This document shows, in pieces, positions 52,268 through 62,072 of a stretch of DNA of 64,000 nt. The first letter of the stretch is position 1. Each line of letters starts with the position of its first letter. The notes under the pieces are model-generated. The model had not been told where the DNA came from. It ran no database searches and saw only the letters and a program-made list of their open reading frames with translations. The position numbers were made by a program, and so were the translations under genes. The DNA is from Haloechinothrix_A salitolerans (GTDB taxonomy: Bacteria > Actinomycetota > Actinomycetes > Mycobacteriales > Pseudonocardiaceae): assembly GCF_039544105.1 (NCBI RefSeq), contig NZ_BAABLA010000004.1, one strand, 5' to 3'.

Positions 52268-54382
52268 TTAGCTGCTCGATGTCGTGATCACGATCGAGCG
52301 AACTTCGGTACGCGTGGGTAGAGAGTAGGTGTCAAGATGGCCTGCGAACTCAGTCGAGCGGGAGTGCCAAAGGTTGAGGTTGAACTCGAGCGGCTGATCG
52401 GGAATCGGAGTGGGGTTCCAGAGCGTCCGCTCGTAGACCGTCTCCCCGTCGACCTTCCAGGCGATGCGGTTTGGCCGCCAGTCGATCTCGTAGGTGTGGA
52501 AGTCCGCAGCGGCGTCGAAGCCCAATGCGATCTCCGTCGGCGTGCCGCGATAGCCGTACTCGAGCTTGGTGCCGTCGTGCCCCGGATTGTAGAAAACGTT
52601 GACGAGCATCTTAGTCGTGTCGTTCCCGAGAAACTCGATGTCGATCTCTTGGCGTGGCCCATTGCGATGCAGAAACAGCCCGGTGATGAGCCCGGGCACG
52701 CTCGACGGTCGGAATTCGGCTGCGAACGATCCGTAGAGGTAGTTCGTGCGGCTGGCGATGGCTGCCGCCGTGAACTCGCGGACCGGTGTGCTCTCGCGTC
52801 GCATGGCCAACGCAAGTCCGTCGATGTGAGCCGTGACGTTCCTAGGAGAGAATAGTGCAAGGTTACTCGGGAACGTGTCGTCGCGGAGCTTCCAGGTTTC
52901 GTCGTCATCGAGTGGCTTACCTGCGGACCACTTGATCGAGGTCGCACTGCCAGACGACTGATCAGACTGGATTTGAATGCCCTGCCAGTTGAGTAGCCGT
53001 CGTGGCAGAATCCACGGCGATGTATCGAATTTTAGGTCGGTTGCTGGTAGTGGTTTGTCGAGAGGCAACCGCGACGCGATGCTTCTCTTCCCGATGTCCT
53101 CCGCTTCAGGGTAAAGGAACGGCGGGTAGTCAATCCCGAGGAACTCACTCAGGCTGTTCCACTTGTCCGCGACGGTTCGGTCCAGGTGCAGGACTCGGCT
53201 GGCGGGGAGCTTGCCCGGCACGTGATCAAGCGTGGTCAGGACGAACAGGGCGTGCGGGTTAGCCGCAGCGATTCCGCGAATCGACTTGTCGTTGAGGGAG
53301 CCGATGTTTACGTAGGCGTTGAACAACCGCCCACGCTCACCGCGTTGGAGCATACCGAGCTCGTCTGCAGGCATACGATCGAGATCACTCAAGCAGGTGT
53401 AGCCGACCATCGAAAGCGCTCTGGCAAGCGACGTTAGGCCGGAGTGGGCAGCCCCCAGCCCGATCACAGGGCCACGTAGCCTGTGCGATGACGGGAGTAG
53501 TGCCTTCTCCTTGGTGATGACGCCCACTCGGGATAGCGCTGGCAGCACCGAGTACGAGTTGATTGACGGTTCATCGATACGCTGCTCGATTAGTCGTCGT
53601 CCGGCAGTGAACGTCTTGAGCGTTGTGAACTGCAGGTTGAGCCATAGATCGATCGGCCCGAACGCAGGCAATCGGTCGAGGAGCTTCTGCGCGCCCGCCT
53701 TGGTAAGGACGTACGCCGCAGCTTCCCAGACACCAGGTTCTCGCCTGTGGACTGGGTCAGCGCCCGGCCTGGTTGTTTCCGTGCTCACATCCTTGTAGGC
53801 GAGGTACAACAAATCGAAGTCGGGGCTTCCACTCGGGTCTTGAAGTGCAGTCCATGTCGCTTTGAGCCGCCGAGCGAAACCGGACGTCATGACGACGTCG
53901 TCTTCCAGGATCAGTGCCGTCGTGTCGTCGCCGGTGACGACACGGCGCCAGGTCTCGATGTGTGAGAGCGCCACCGCGATCTCTTCTCGAGTCATCGCAA
54001 TCTCATGCGCGCGAGCGGTGTCGTCGATCTTCAGTAGCGGGTTCGGCTCAACGGTGAGCTGGTCGGCCAAGGTGTAGGCCGGACGAAGCACGGCCGGGTC
54101 GGACGCAGAGGTCATGTACCGGGCATCGACGGCCGAGATCCTGCGGGTCAGCACTGTCAGTCGGTCACCGTGCCGACAACGGAAGCGATCAAGCTCGCGC
54201 CGTACCCGCCGCCATCGATCGGGCCGTCGGTCGAGGTTGATCACATAGATACGTCCGAGCGAGTCTGTTTCCCCGCGCTGCGAGAAGACGGAGGCCCGGC
54301 GCTGCAGGTCGAGCACGCGCGTTCGCAGCCGAACGTGATGGGCAAGGCGCTCCTTGAACTCGGCGAACGTCAGCCTGTTCAC
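52268..54382 (-). CDS. GT25 glycosyltransferase + sulfotransferase-like + GH16 fusion protein
   Basis: This 704-residue protein joins three recognisable parts. Residues about 42-280 are a family 25 glycosyltransferase (IYVINLDRRPDRWRRV, AVALSHIETWRRVV, ALILEDDVVMTSGF). About 305-460 look like a sulfotransferase with a modified P-loop (PVIGLGAAHSGLTSLARAL) and KWNSLSEFLGIDYPPFLYPE. About 490-704 are a GH16 beta-jelly-roll with the catalytic E-x-D-x-E in RQEIDIEFLGND and TYEIDWRPNRIAWKVDGE. There is no signal peptide. The GTG start has GGGAG upstream. The combination suggests building or editing of a sulfated surface glycan. The bond made or cut is unknown, and GH16 inside the cytoplasm is odd. 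Confidence 0.82.
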   Translation of the reverse strand: MNRLTFAEFKERLAHHVRLRTRVLDLQRRASVFSQRGETDSLGRIYVINLDRRPDRWRRVRRELDRFRCRHGDRLTVLTRRISAVDARYMTSASDPAVLRPAYTLADQLTVEPNPLLKIDDTARAHEIAMTREEIAVALSHIETWRRVVTGDDTTALILEDDVVMTSGFARRLKATWTALQDPSGSPDFDLLYLAYKDVSTETTRPGADPVHRREPGVWEAAAYVLTKAGAQKLLDRLPAFGPIDLWLNLQFTTLKTFTAGRRLIEQRIDEPSINSYSVLPALSRVGVITKEKALLPSSHRLRGPVIGLGAAHSGLTSLARALSMVGYTCLSDLDRMPADELGMLQRGERGRLFNAYVNIGSLNDKSIRGIAAANPHALFVLTTLDHVPGKLPASRVLHLDRTVADKWNSLSEFLGIDYPPFLYPEAEDIGKRSIASRLPLDKPLPATDLKFDTSPWILPRRLLNWQGIQIQSDQSSGSATSIKWSAGKPLDDDETWKLRDDTFPSNLALFSPRNVTAHIDGLALAMRRESTPVREFTAAAIASRTNYLYGSFAAEFRPSSVPGLITGLFLHRNGPRQEIDIEFLGNDTTKMLVNVFYNPGHDGTKLEYGYRGTPTEIALGFDAAADFHTYEIDWRPNRIAWKVDGETVYERTLWNPTPIPDQPLEFNLNLWHSRSTEFAGHLDTYSLPTRTEVRSIVITTSSS

Positions 54383-54920
54383 GGGCGTTTGACTCCCGCG
54401 GCCAGCGGCTGCTGGTCTCTGGTGTTCGCCTCGTTGCCTGCATGAGTCGTCTTTCGCACGGCAGGCACGTTAGCGCGGCCCGCCGACATGAGAGTGGATG
54501 GACGAGCTGAGAGCGAAGCAGGCGATCGAGAATCTGACCCGGAGTCGCCGGCAATGGGCAGCGCGCTCTACGCCAGCGCCAGCGACGTTCCCACGTGGCA
54601 TATGACTTGTCAGTTGGACGCTGCGCGCTCATCGGCATAGCAGGACGTTCCGGTACGGCGCGGCACATGAACGCCTTGACCCCTCGCAGACCGCTTCAGA
54701 CGGATGGACCTGCGAGGCCGCTCCCGACGGCCGACTGGGCGCGACGGGAAGGATTCGAACGGTTCGAGTATCTGCAGTGCGCCAGCAAACCGTCCATTAT
54801 TCAAACAGATAGTGGATCTGACCGGCACCGTCACGGGTTCAACTGTCCCGAGTTGTGCCGCATCGGAGGGCAACGCATCTGGTGCGCCGGGAGGCGCCGG
54901 GTCCGTCGATCTCAGATCGA
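54383..54920. other. Gap with no gene recognised
   Basis: The 538-bp stretch upstream of the GT25 fusion contains only short frames without family character. It includes the fusion-gene promoter region on its left side. Composition is patchy, which may reflect cargo joining. Confidence 0.45.
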
Positions 54921-55388
54921 CTAGCCCTCCCTTGCCCGATCCAGGTCCCGCTGGCTCATTCCGAGATCGACATTGCCATGCGGGCGGGCCATCGGGTAGT
55001 CGGCCATCAACGCGGCCGCGATCAATTCCCCGTTCGACACATACGTGCCCATCGCCCGTTCGACGACATGCTTGACCCCGTAACTCCCCTGGCGCGGTGT
55101 CTTGATCGGGGCGATGTTCTGCAGCAGCCAGTCGCGGATCTTCGTGACGTGAGCCTCCTGCTGGAGCAATTCGGCCCGCTCAACGAGGAATTCCCGTTGC
55201 CGTTCCGCAGCAGACTCACGGCGGTCATAGAACACCCCGAAGCCGAAGAAAGTCAGCTGCGGCTGGTTATCCAGAACCTGCTCGAAGCTCGGCAGTTCGT
55301 TGTACTTGCGCAGCGACGCCGAGTAGGTGGATCCAGTCAGATCCTGCAGCTTGCGGACGGCAGCCTTGCGCCGACGATCCCTGGTCAT
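54921..55388 (-). CDS. Conserved hypothetical protein (actinobacterial)
   Basis: This is a 155-residue protein. The N-terminal part DRRRKAAVRKLQDLTGSTYS is basic and helical and resembles the start of many actinobacterial hypotheticals. The C-terminal part SYGVKHVVERAMGTYVSNGE followed by LIAAALMADYP is the conserved portion of an uncharacterised family. The ATG is at 55388. No catalytic motif is evident. It could be a small DNA-binding or defence-associated factor; nothing firmer can be said. Confidence 0.65.
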   Translation of the reverse strand: MTRDRRRKAAVRKLQDLTGSTYSASLRKYNELPSFEQVLDNQPQLTFFGFGVFYDRRESAAERQREFLVERAELLQQEAHVTKIRDWLLQNIAPIKTPRQGSYGVKHVVERAMGTYVSNGELIAAALMADYPMARPHGNVDLGMSQRDLDRAREG

Positions 55389-55820
55389 TGTGCACTCCCT
55401 GTCGCGAAACGCCCCACGCCCGTCTCGCAGGGCTCGGCAGACATGACCACTGCGTCCGATCGGCGCGATTCGGGGAACCTTCGTCCTCGTCGTGCCAATC
55501 GGCGTGGGCGATCGACACTCGGATCAGGCAGGCGCAGCTGCCGCCTCCCATCCTACTGTCTGACAGCAACTGGGATGCCGGTTTGTCGCGTGTCGCGTGT
55601 CTTCACTGGCCACGACGTCCCAAATCCAGCCACACCCAACGGCAGCCCGCAGGGGGCTTCGCAGGTGCCCTTGCGGGGACACGACTACGCTGGTGGGCAA
55701 GTCGGCCCGTGATCATTATCGGTTCCAGGGCATAAGTTCACTGCACGCCGAACCCAGGCAGATACAGGGGCTTGCGATCCACAATCGCCGCCCGCGTCTT
55801 ATCGCAGGTGCCAAACAACC
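55389..55820. other. Gap with no gene recognised
   Basis: This 432-bp spacer between two minus-strand hypotheticals holds no frame with start context or family character on either strand. Confidence 0.45.
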
Positions 55821-56795
55821 TCAAGCATCGTCGGGCCCCGCATCAGCCGTCTCGGTTCCTTGACCCGAGTCACCTTGAGTTCGGCGCCGGACTGCGTCGG
55901 CGGTGAACCACTGCACGAGCGTAGATGCCAGATGAATTGCCATCTGCGCTTCGTCTTGGCGCTGCGGTCGGAAGCCGGGCCCACCGGCATGCCGGGCCAC
56001 GTGCCCGAACCACAGCAGTTCGATCATGGCCACGAGCGGTGCGGCGTCCCCGCCGTTGGTGCCCTCGATCACGAGTTCCCACTTATCCTGGGCGTCGCGA
56101 AGATGGCTGCGGACCTTGCCAAGGGTTTCCCGGGTGCCATTCGGCAGCACGACCGGGATCGCGGCAGCCTCGACCGCGCGGATAGCCTCATCGTATGCCT
56201 TGGCTGGGTCGGGATGCCGCCCGTAGGTCGCCTTCCAGGCCGCCCGCAGATGCTGGCCCGGCAGACCGGTCATGGCCCGCTCGGCGGCTGCAGCAACCGT
56301 GATATCGACACGACGGTTAAGGCACCGCTCCCGCCAGTTGATCTGGAACGCCGAGCCAGCATCGGCCAGCAGTTCGCCCAGTTGCTCCAGCGCTTCGGTG
56401 CGGCTGCCCTTGGGCCACTTCCACTCAGGGATCCAGTCCGCAAGGCTAGCCTCGTTGAGGTTCTCCTCCATCCCCAGGACATCCAGGTCCCAACGTAGTC
56501 GTAGATCAAGGTGGATCGTCATGTCGACAAGGTCGAGAAGTTCCTGGGGATCACGGGTGATGACGGCGTCGACGAGTTGATGGGCCTCCAGCGTCTCCAA
56601 TGGCAGACGCATCCGGAGGGCAACGCGCTGAACCAGCTTTGTTGCCCCGTGGAGATAGTTGGTAACCCACTCGGTCAGGGGACTCATCAAATGCTCAGGT
56701 ATCCCGTCGAACAGAACATCCTGCGGTAGTCGGGTGTCCCGTTGAGACAACGGCTGGAAGTCTGGCTCCTCGTTCACGATCACGACAGCGCCCAT
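55821..56795 (-). CDS. Uncharacterised cargo protein, mostly helical
   Basis: The product of about 324 residues starts near MGAVVIVNEEPDFQPLSQRD. Its C-terminal half (AYDEAIRAVEAAAIPVVLPN, KVRSHLRDAQDKWELVIEGT, MIELLWFGHVARHAGGPGF) recalls the Abi-C-like ending of abortive-infection proteins, including a His in the last helix. The match is weak. A GTG at 56831 is an alternative start. It lies 0.5 kb from, and divergent to, the STAND nuclease gene, so a defence-related role is possible but unproven. Confidence 0.6.
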   Translation of the reverse strand: MGAVVIVNEEPDFQPLSQRDTRLPQDVLFDGIPEHLMSPLTEWVTNYLHGATKLVQRVALRMRLPLETLEAHQLVDAVITRDPQELLDLVDMTIHLDLRLRWDLDVLGMEENLNEASLADWIPEWKWPKGSRTEALEQLGELLADAGSAFQINWRERCLNRRVDITVAAAAERAMTGLPGQHLRAAWKATYGRHPDPAKAYDEAIRAVEAAAIPVVLPNGTRETLGKVRSHLRDAQDKWELVIEGTNGGDAAPLVAMIELLWFGHVARHAGGPGFRPQRQDEAQMAIHLASTLVQWFTADAVRRRTQGDSGQGTETADAGPDDA

Positions 56796-57314
56796 GCCGG
56801 GCGAGCTGGCGCGTGACCAGGAGCGACCCACTCATGGAATGGGGTCAGTCCGTGGAAGTGGTCAATGGGTGTGGATGAGCGGTAGATGAACATCGTAGTT
56901 CTACATTCCGATCAAGAGCGGCGTGATCCGTGGAATGTGACCAGGATGCCCGAGTAGGCCAGTTCTTGACACGGCAGGGTGTTGTCGTTGATGCAGCGCG
57001 GCGAAGGCCTGTGAAGCGTCCCGAGTTCAACGTAGCCCGCCATACCGCCGCCTACGAGGGTCACCTTGAAGTTGGAGACCTGTCACGCCAGGAGTTGCAG
57101 GACTTCTTGACTACGCCGACGACCGCGTCGTCCATCCCCGCTAGCAGGGCCGCAAGAGATGGTTGACGGCGTTCCGCGATGCGACGATCTTCATGCAAAT
57201 CCTGACAAACGCGGCTAGTGCCTGCACGCACAACGAGATGACTCGAAGCGAGCCGCCAGTGTCGTCGAGGTGGCGTGCCATCATTGAATTGCAGACGACA
57301 CGAAAAGGACGAAC
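56796..57314. promoter_or_regulatory. Divergent promoter region before the STAND gene
   Basis: This 519-bp gap lies between divergent cargo genes. Apart from the ribosome-binding site AAAGGACG at about 57302-57310, I recognise no motif. Short frames here look non-coding. Confidence 0.45.
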
Positions 57315-60300
57315 ATGATGGACGACGCCGAGGTCGCCATGGCGGCGCACGCGCCCATCGAGTTCTCCGTGCACATGTCGCGTCGTGGGCGTGTGGGGGC
57401 TCGCGAGGACTTCGAGGATATGGTCACCGATCTGTGGCGTTGCACCTACCCGGACGCTCGTCGAATCGAGGCAAACCCCGGTGACTGGGGGATCGACGTG
57501 ATCGTCGGCGAGCTGGACGGGGACGTTCAGGTGTGCCAGTGCAAGTTCTTCTACCCAGCCACCAAGTCCAGTCATCAGCAGCAGATCCGTGCTTCCTTCC
57601 GCGCTGCTAGCACTGCGGCTGAGCGCAAAGGCCATCGGCTGAGCCGGTGGATCCTGTGTATGCCGTCCAGCATGGACGCTCCGACAGACCGCTGGTGGGG
57701 TCGCTGGAAGGCCCGCATGGCGGCGCGTTTTGGGATTGAGATCGACCGTTGGGACGCGGCCAAGCTGCGTGGCATGCTGTACCAACCCGAAGCTGCCCGC
57801 GTCCGCGAGCACTACTACGGCCTGGCCGTCTACGGCCCGAAACCTGCAGCAGCGAGCGCCGAGCAGATCGACGCCTACTTGCGGAGCCTCGGGCGATTCA
57901 CTATCACCGAGCCCGGCCTCATTCCGCTGACGCTGCAAGTCGACCAGGAGGAGCCGCAGGAAGCGGTACTGCCGGACGTCGTCGAGGTCCGATCACGGAC
58001 GCAACTCGTCGGGCCGTCGGGCTGCGGAAAGAGTCACCTGGTCAAGCACGCTGTCGCCACCTGGGCGCGGTCCGGGTGTGTGCCGATTCTGCTGGAAGGC
58101 TTGCTGTATCGCGGTGACCTCAGTCGCCAGCTGGACACCGCTGTCGGGTGCCATATCGACTGCCGCGCCGAGGAACTGCTGCGTGGTGCTGAGGCGGCCG
58201 GGATGCCAGCGGTGGTCGTCGTCGATGGTGTCAACGAATGCGACGTGGGTTTCCGCAACCAACTGGTGGCAGAGCTGAGCACCATGAGCCAACTCCACCG
58301 TATCGGTGTCGTGCTGGTGTGTCAGCAAACGCTCGCGGTGCCCGATCCGCTGGCTGGACGACTGATCGTCGTCCAGGCGCTGACCGACGAGCAGCGTCGA
58401 CGTCTACAGGAGGTTCACGGCGCACCCGGTCACGGCGGCATCGACCATGCGTTCGCGACAGCACTCGATGTCTCGCTAGCCGCCCAGCTGGCTAGTGTGC
58501 ATCGGTTGTCCGGACGAGCCGAGGTGTACGACGCATACCTCCGGGAGCGCCTCTCAGCGTCCTCGTCGGCCACACGCGTCCGAGACGTTCTTCGCCGCTG
58601 GGCCACGGAGATGAGCTCCCGGGTCACGATGTCGCTCGGCCGTGGGGAGGCCGAGCGACTCGCGGTTCGTGCGCTCACCGTAGCGGGTGAGCCGGTGTCC
58701 ACCGTCGATGAAGCCGTCGGCTGTCCGTTGGTGCAGATTCGAGACGGCAGGTTGTACTTCAGCCACGAGCAGTTCGGTGTCTTCCTCTCGGCTGAGGCCT
58801 TAGTGGTGTCCTGCGAGGATGCGGCCTCCCTGGCGGAGGAGCTGAACCGTCCGCGGAACCGCGGCCTCGCCTCGTTCGCCCTGGATATCGAGTCGGACCG
58901 TGACCGGCTCCGCGGCGTGCTCTCGCGCCTCCATGACGGCGCGGTGATCTGCGCCGCGTTACGCGGAGAGTTCGGAGTGTTTGTGCAGTCTGCTGCCGAC
59001 GAGGAAGGCCGCCGAGTTCTCCGCGACCACGTCGACGTGCTGCGCTCGAACAAAATCGACGTGGTCGACATGTTCCGCGTCCGTGTCAGCGACGACCGGA
59101 TGCTCGTAGAGCGCGAGCGAGGCCTCGTGACATCTATCGGTCACGTGGTGCACGACGGCCTATTCCTCGACGAGGTCGTCGCTGTGCTGCGCGAGACAGA
59201 TTCGGCGTTGCAGCGAGGACACGTGAACGAGACCAACAATGCAAGTGCCATGGCTACGCTGCGAGCGTCACCGGTTTGTGTTCCGTTCTCCGGTGGTCCG
59301 CCCTCGGTAGCGGCGGCGGAATTGCTCAGCGGTTGCCACTCTGAGCAGGTGGCGCGAAACTTCCAGAGGCGGCACGGATGTCCGCAACCACATGTCGCGC
59401 GCCTGCTGGACTCCCTTGAGCCGACCAGCTACTGCGTGTCGTACTTTCTGTGCCTCCTTGTGCAGGTATCCGGCAGCCATGATGCCGCGCGGTTGGCGCC
59501 GGGCCTGGTGACACGCTGCTGGGACACCGGCGCCTATCACGTGCGCCTCGCGGCGCTGGAAATGGCGCAACATATTCGGCATTTCATTACAGCAGACGCG
59601 CAGGAAGCGTTGCTCGACGTGCTCGACACCTTGCGACCCGGAAACGTCATGCTCTCGACCGCATTGGTGGATGCCCTGCACAGCTACGGTGCGATCGAGG
59701 AGCCATACTCTGTGGAGGACGTCCATCGACAGATCGAAGGGATCCTCTCCCGGCCGACGGATCCGGAGGCGTGGGAGGACGCGCACACAGTGCTGACCAA
59801 CCAGATCGAGGGTGTCATCGGCGCGCCGTTCACTGAGGCGATCGATGCGTTGACGCCTCAGCAGGGGATCCGGTTGCGCGTCATGGCTGCGCGAAGCGAC
59901 CAGGAAGGTCTCTTTACCGGTACGATCCTGCGAGAACTGATCGGCTCGGGTGACCACGCAGCGCTTGTCGCCTTCGAGCACCGAGTGGGGAATGCGACCC
60001 TCAGCAACGTCTTTTTGGATGTGGCCGTGGAGTGCTTCCTGATCTCGCTGCAGGGATGCGCGAGGTTTCGTGACCGGCCGCCCGAGATGCTTGTCAGCGT
60101 CAAGGGAGAGTGTGCGGACGCGTGGCGTTGTGTAGGCGAGATCGTGTTCTGGACACACAACGCCGACCTCTCGCTAGACGAGATGCGGGAGCGGTGCGCG
60201 CCATTGTGGACGCGCTTGTCAGGGGCGCTCCTGATCGCTGCGGTTGACCCTTTAGGTGGCCTGCTTGACGTAGCCTGGCGCGGCGGCGGCGACGAAGTCG

Positions 60301-60578
60301 GTATCGTGCGCCTGATGCACCTGTTCCGTGAGGAACTGCAGGATGTCGCCGAGAAGGCCCTCGGCCGCCTGGGCGACATGTCCAGCCTGCGACCGCAGCG
60401 GCGTCGCTTCTCCGAGAACGAGGCACTGCGGGTGATCACGAGGGTGCTGACGATTACCGGTGGAGAGCGCTCTGTCGAGCTGCTGCTGCCGTACGCCGAC
60501 CATCCAGAGCAGGGCCGCAGGGTCATCGACGCCGTCCATGCCATCCGCCGTCGGCTCGGAACCACGCAGCTATCGTGA
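57315..60578 (+). CDS. PD-(D/E)XK nuclease + STAND NTPase, Avs-like antiphage protein
   Basis: This is a 1087-residue protein. The N-terminal Mrr-type restriction-nuclease domain (about 20-165) shows Glu in EDFEDMVTDLWRC, Asp 61 in GDWGIDVIVG and the QxK pair in VQVCQCKFFY. A linker is followed by a P-loop STAND/NACHT NTPase with Walker A QLVGPSGCGKSHLVKHAVAT (233-240) and Walker B AVVVVDGVNECD (299-310). The last 600 residues are helical repeats suited to ligand recognition. Avs proteins share effector-NTPase-repeat order: binding of a phage protein triggers nuclease attack. The promoter is divergent from the hypothetical at 56795. ATG 57315 has an AAAGGACG site. Confidence 0.82.
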   Translation: MMDDAEVAMAAHAPIEFSVHMSRRGRVGAREDFEDMVTDLWRCTYPDARRIEANPGDWGIDVIVGELDGDVQVCQCKFFYPATKSSHQQQIRASFRAASTAAERKGHRLSRWILCMPSSMDAPTDRWWGRWKARMAARFGIEIDRWDAAKLRGMLYQPEAARVREHYYGLAVYGPKPAAASAEQIDAYLRSLGRFTITEPGLIPLTLQVDQEEPQEAVLPDVVEVRSRTQLVGPSGCGKSHLVKHAVATWARSGCVPILLEGLLYRGDLSRQLDTAVGCHIDCRAEELLRGAEAAGMPAVVVVDGVNECDVGFRNQLVAELSTMSQLHRIGVVLVCQQTLAVPDPLAGRLIVVQALTDEQRRRLQEVHGAPGHGGIDHAFATALDVSLAAQLASVHRLSGRAEVYDAYLRERLSASSSATRVRDVLRRWATEMSSRVTMSLGRGEAERLAVRALTVAGEPVSTVDEAVGCPLVQIRDGRLYFSHEQFGVFLSAEALVVSCEDAASLAEELNRPRNRGLASFALDIESDRDRLRGVLSRLHDGAVICAALRGEFGVFVQSAADEEGRRVLRDHVDVLRSNKIDVVDMFRVRVSDDRMLVERERGLVTSIGHVVHDGLFLDEVVAVLRETDSALQRGHVNETNNASAMATLRASPVCVPFSGGPPSVAAAELLSGCHSEQVARNFQRRHGCPQPHVARLLDSLEPTSYCVSYFLCLLVQVSGSHDAARLAPGLVTRCWDTGAYHVRLAALEMAQHIRHFITADAQEALLDVLDTLRPGNVMLSTALVDALHSYGAIEEPYSVEDVHRQIEGILSRPTDPEAWEDAHTVLTNQIEGVIGAPFTEAIDALTPQQGIRLRVMAARSDQEGLFTGTILRELIGSGDHAALVAFEHRVGNATLSNVFLDVAVECFLISLQGCARFRDRPPEMLVSVKGECADAWRCVGEIVFWTHNADLSLDEMRERCAPLWTRLSGALLIAAVDPLGGLLDVAWRGGGDEVGIVRLMHLFREELQDVAEKALGRLGDMSSLRPQRRRFSENEALRVITRVLTITGGERSVELLLPYADHPEQGRRVIDAVHAIRRRLGTTQLS

Positions 60579-60971
60579 ATGTCGCGGCTGGCGAGTGCCG
60601 GACTGCCCGTAGCGAGCATAGCTAATGTAACCGACAGGCGGCTCCCACGACGGGTGTTTGAAACTACGCCACTTTAGGTGCGCTGGGCATCCAGCGGTAA
60701 GTCCGGAAAAACTCGCTACCTACGAACACGGTTCTCGGCCGCCATTTTGACCATTATTATTTAAATGGACGACAGAACCTTTCATTTGGATGAAAGGTCT
60801 TGTTACTGAGAGTCGTCGGCTACATCGTGGCCGAACCTGCGCGCGCTAGAGAGCCCGGCCTACGAACTTGCTTGTCCGCAGCCACGGCGGAGGCGGCATC
60901 CTCGATCGGAGCCGTGACCGTGATTCAATCATTGACGTGGTCGGTGACCGGACCAGTGAGCGCGGCTTGGC
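60579..60971. other. AT-rich gap after the STAND gene, with a hairpin
   Basis: The gap separates convergent genes. At 60755-60770 it holds an unusually AT-rich run for this genome (TTATTATTTAAATGG). A perfect 8-bp hairpin follows at 60777-60798. No gene is recognised. Confidence 0.5.
60777..60798 (+). terminator. Hairpin terminator candidate after the STAND gene
   Basis: Perfect 8-bp stem ACCTTTCA/TGAAAGGT with loop TTTGGA, followed by CTTGTT. It lies 200 bp after the STAND stop. Confidence 0.45.
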
Positions 60972-61733
60972 CTATGTCTTCGACGGTTGCGGGCGCTCAA
61001 CTCGCGTCTCCAGAATCTCTTCCACACGGCTGATCGCGGCGCTCAGTTGGTCACCGGCGAATACGGTGTTCATGGCCTCGGCGGCCCACATCAGGCACAG
61101 CGCCACCAGCACCCGGTCGTTACCGGGCCGGGTCGGCTGCGCGGACAGCCCATCATCGGTGAGATAGCCTGTGGCACCTTTGGCACTGGGATGCACGTGA
61201 GTCGAGAGCATCCGGTATGGGATGTAGAGGTAGTGCGCGTCGTAAGCGACGAACAGTCGGTGAATCTTCAAGATTGTCCGCATCCTCGGGTGCTCGACCG
61301 TGTCGGCCCGGGTGACGTCGTCCGGGACCGGCCAGCCCGCCGCAATCAACTCGTCATAGAGTTCGCCCTGCCGGACCTTCCAGGCCGCTTCGATCGCGTC
61401 GAGCGCTGTGTTCCCCTCGTCGCAGACCCACAGCAGGGCCAGCGTGTGCTCAAGGATGGAGCGCACGTTCGGCGCCGCCTCGTGTTCCAGCCCGGCCGCA
61501 GCCGCAGCGAGCAGGAGTTTGCTGCTGCGGTTGATCCAGGCCCACCAGCCGTACATGCAGCGGAGCCGTCCGACGTTCTCCTGCAGCGCCGACGCCTGTT
61601 CGGCGGCGACGACAGCGTCGTAGGCGGCAACCAGTTCCGCAATCACCTCGTCCGCCCGCGCTACAAGGGTCGACGGTTGCATGCCGCTGCCTGAGTTAGA
61701 ACCTGCCACCAGAGCGCCTCCTCGATCCGTCAA
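60972..61733 (-). CDS. Uncharacterised helical protein, DUF5677-like
   Basis: This 253-residue, almost wholly helical protein has a central segment RSSKLLLAAAAAGLEHEAAP followed by NVRSILEHTLALLWVCDEG. It resembles DUF5677-type proteins, which often sit in defence islands. A His-rich region (RMLSTHVHPSAKGATGY) could form a HEPN-like RNase site, but the canonical R-X4-6-H is not plain. Convergent with the STAND gene; alone on its strand. The GTG/ATG choice at the start is uncertain. Confidence 0.6.
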   Translation of the reverse strand: MTDRGGALVAGSNSGSGMQPSTLVARADEVIAELVAAYDAVVAAEQASALQENVGRLRCMYGWWAWINRSSKLLLAAAAAGLEHEAAPNVRSILEHTLALLWVCDEGNTALDAIEAAWKVRQGELYDELIAAGWPVPDDVTRADTVEHPRMRTILKIHRLFVAYDAHYLYIPYRMLSTHVHPSAKGATGYLTDDGLSAQPTRPGNDRVLVALCLMWAAEAMNTVFAGDQLSAAISRVEEILETRVERPQPSKT

Positions 61734-62072
61734 CTTGGCCTCGGCTCCGTGCGGCCAGCCGACGAGGTGCCACCATAGGACAAGCGTGACCCATGTCCCC
61801 AGACCCGAGGTATACCTCGCCGCCGATTCGTGCTAAGAGCGTTCGACGGGTTGGAATGTCTGCACTGCGCGGCGGGTGATCAGGTGAGAGCGCACCTGAA
61901 CGCGTTCGCGGTGCCCTTCGCCGGGCCGCTTCGACAGAACCCACTCACTGAAGCCGCCGGACCGGACACCATTTCTGCGGAGAGACCGCTGCCAAGCCGA
62001 GGTCGTAGCATCGACGATGAGTTGCGGGCGTGTTCGAGTCGGGTTGTCGGTGGCAAGCGGCATACTCGGTGA
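61734..62072. other. Divergent gap with no gene recognised
   Basis: This 339-bp spacer lies between two divergent cargo genes and should hold their promoters. Short frames are present but have no family character. Confidence 0.45.

Noticed and set aside
54740..54790. Possible tRNA-like or att segment (GGATTCGAACGGTTCGA)
   Set aside because: The T-arm-like stretch has no cloverleaf around it and does not match the tRNA-Ala 3' end.
57141..57938. Long minus-strand open frame over the start of the STAND gene
   Set aside because: It is antisense to conserved nuclease motifs and lacks family character and a ribosome-binding site.
59268..60158. 296-codon minus-strand frame inside the STAND gene
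   Set aside because: Lies over the helical-repeat arm, with no start context or family match.
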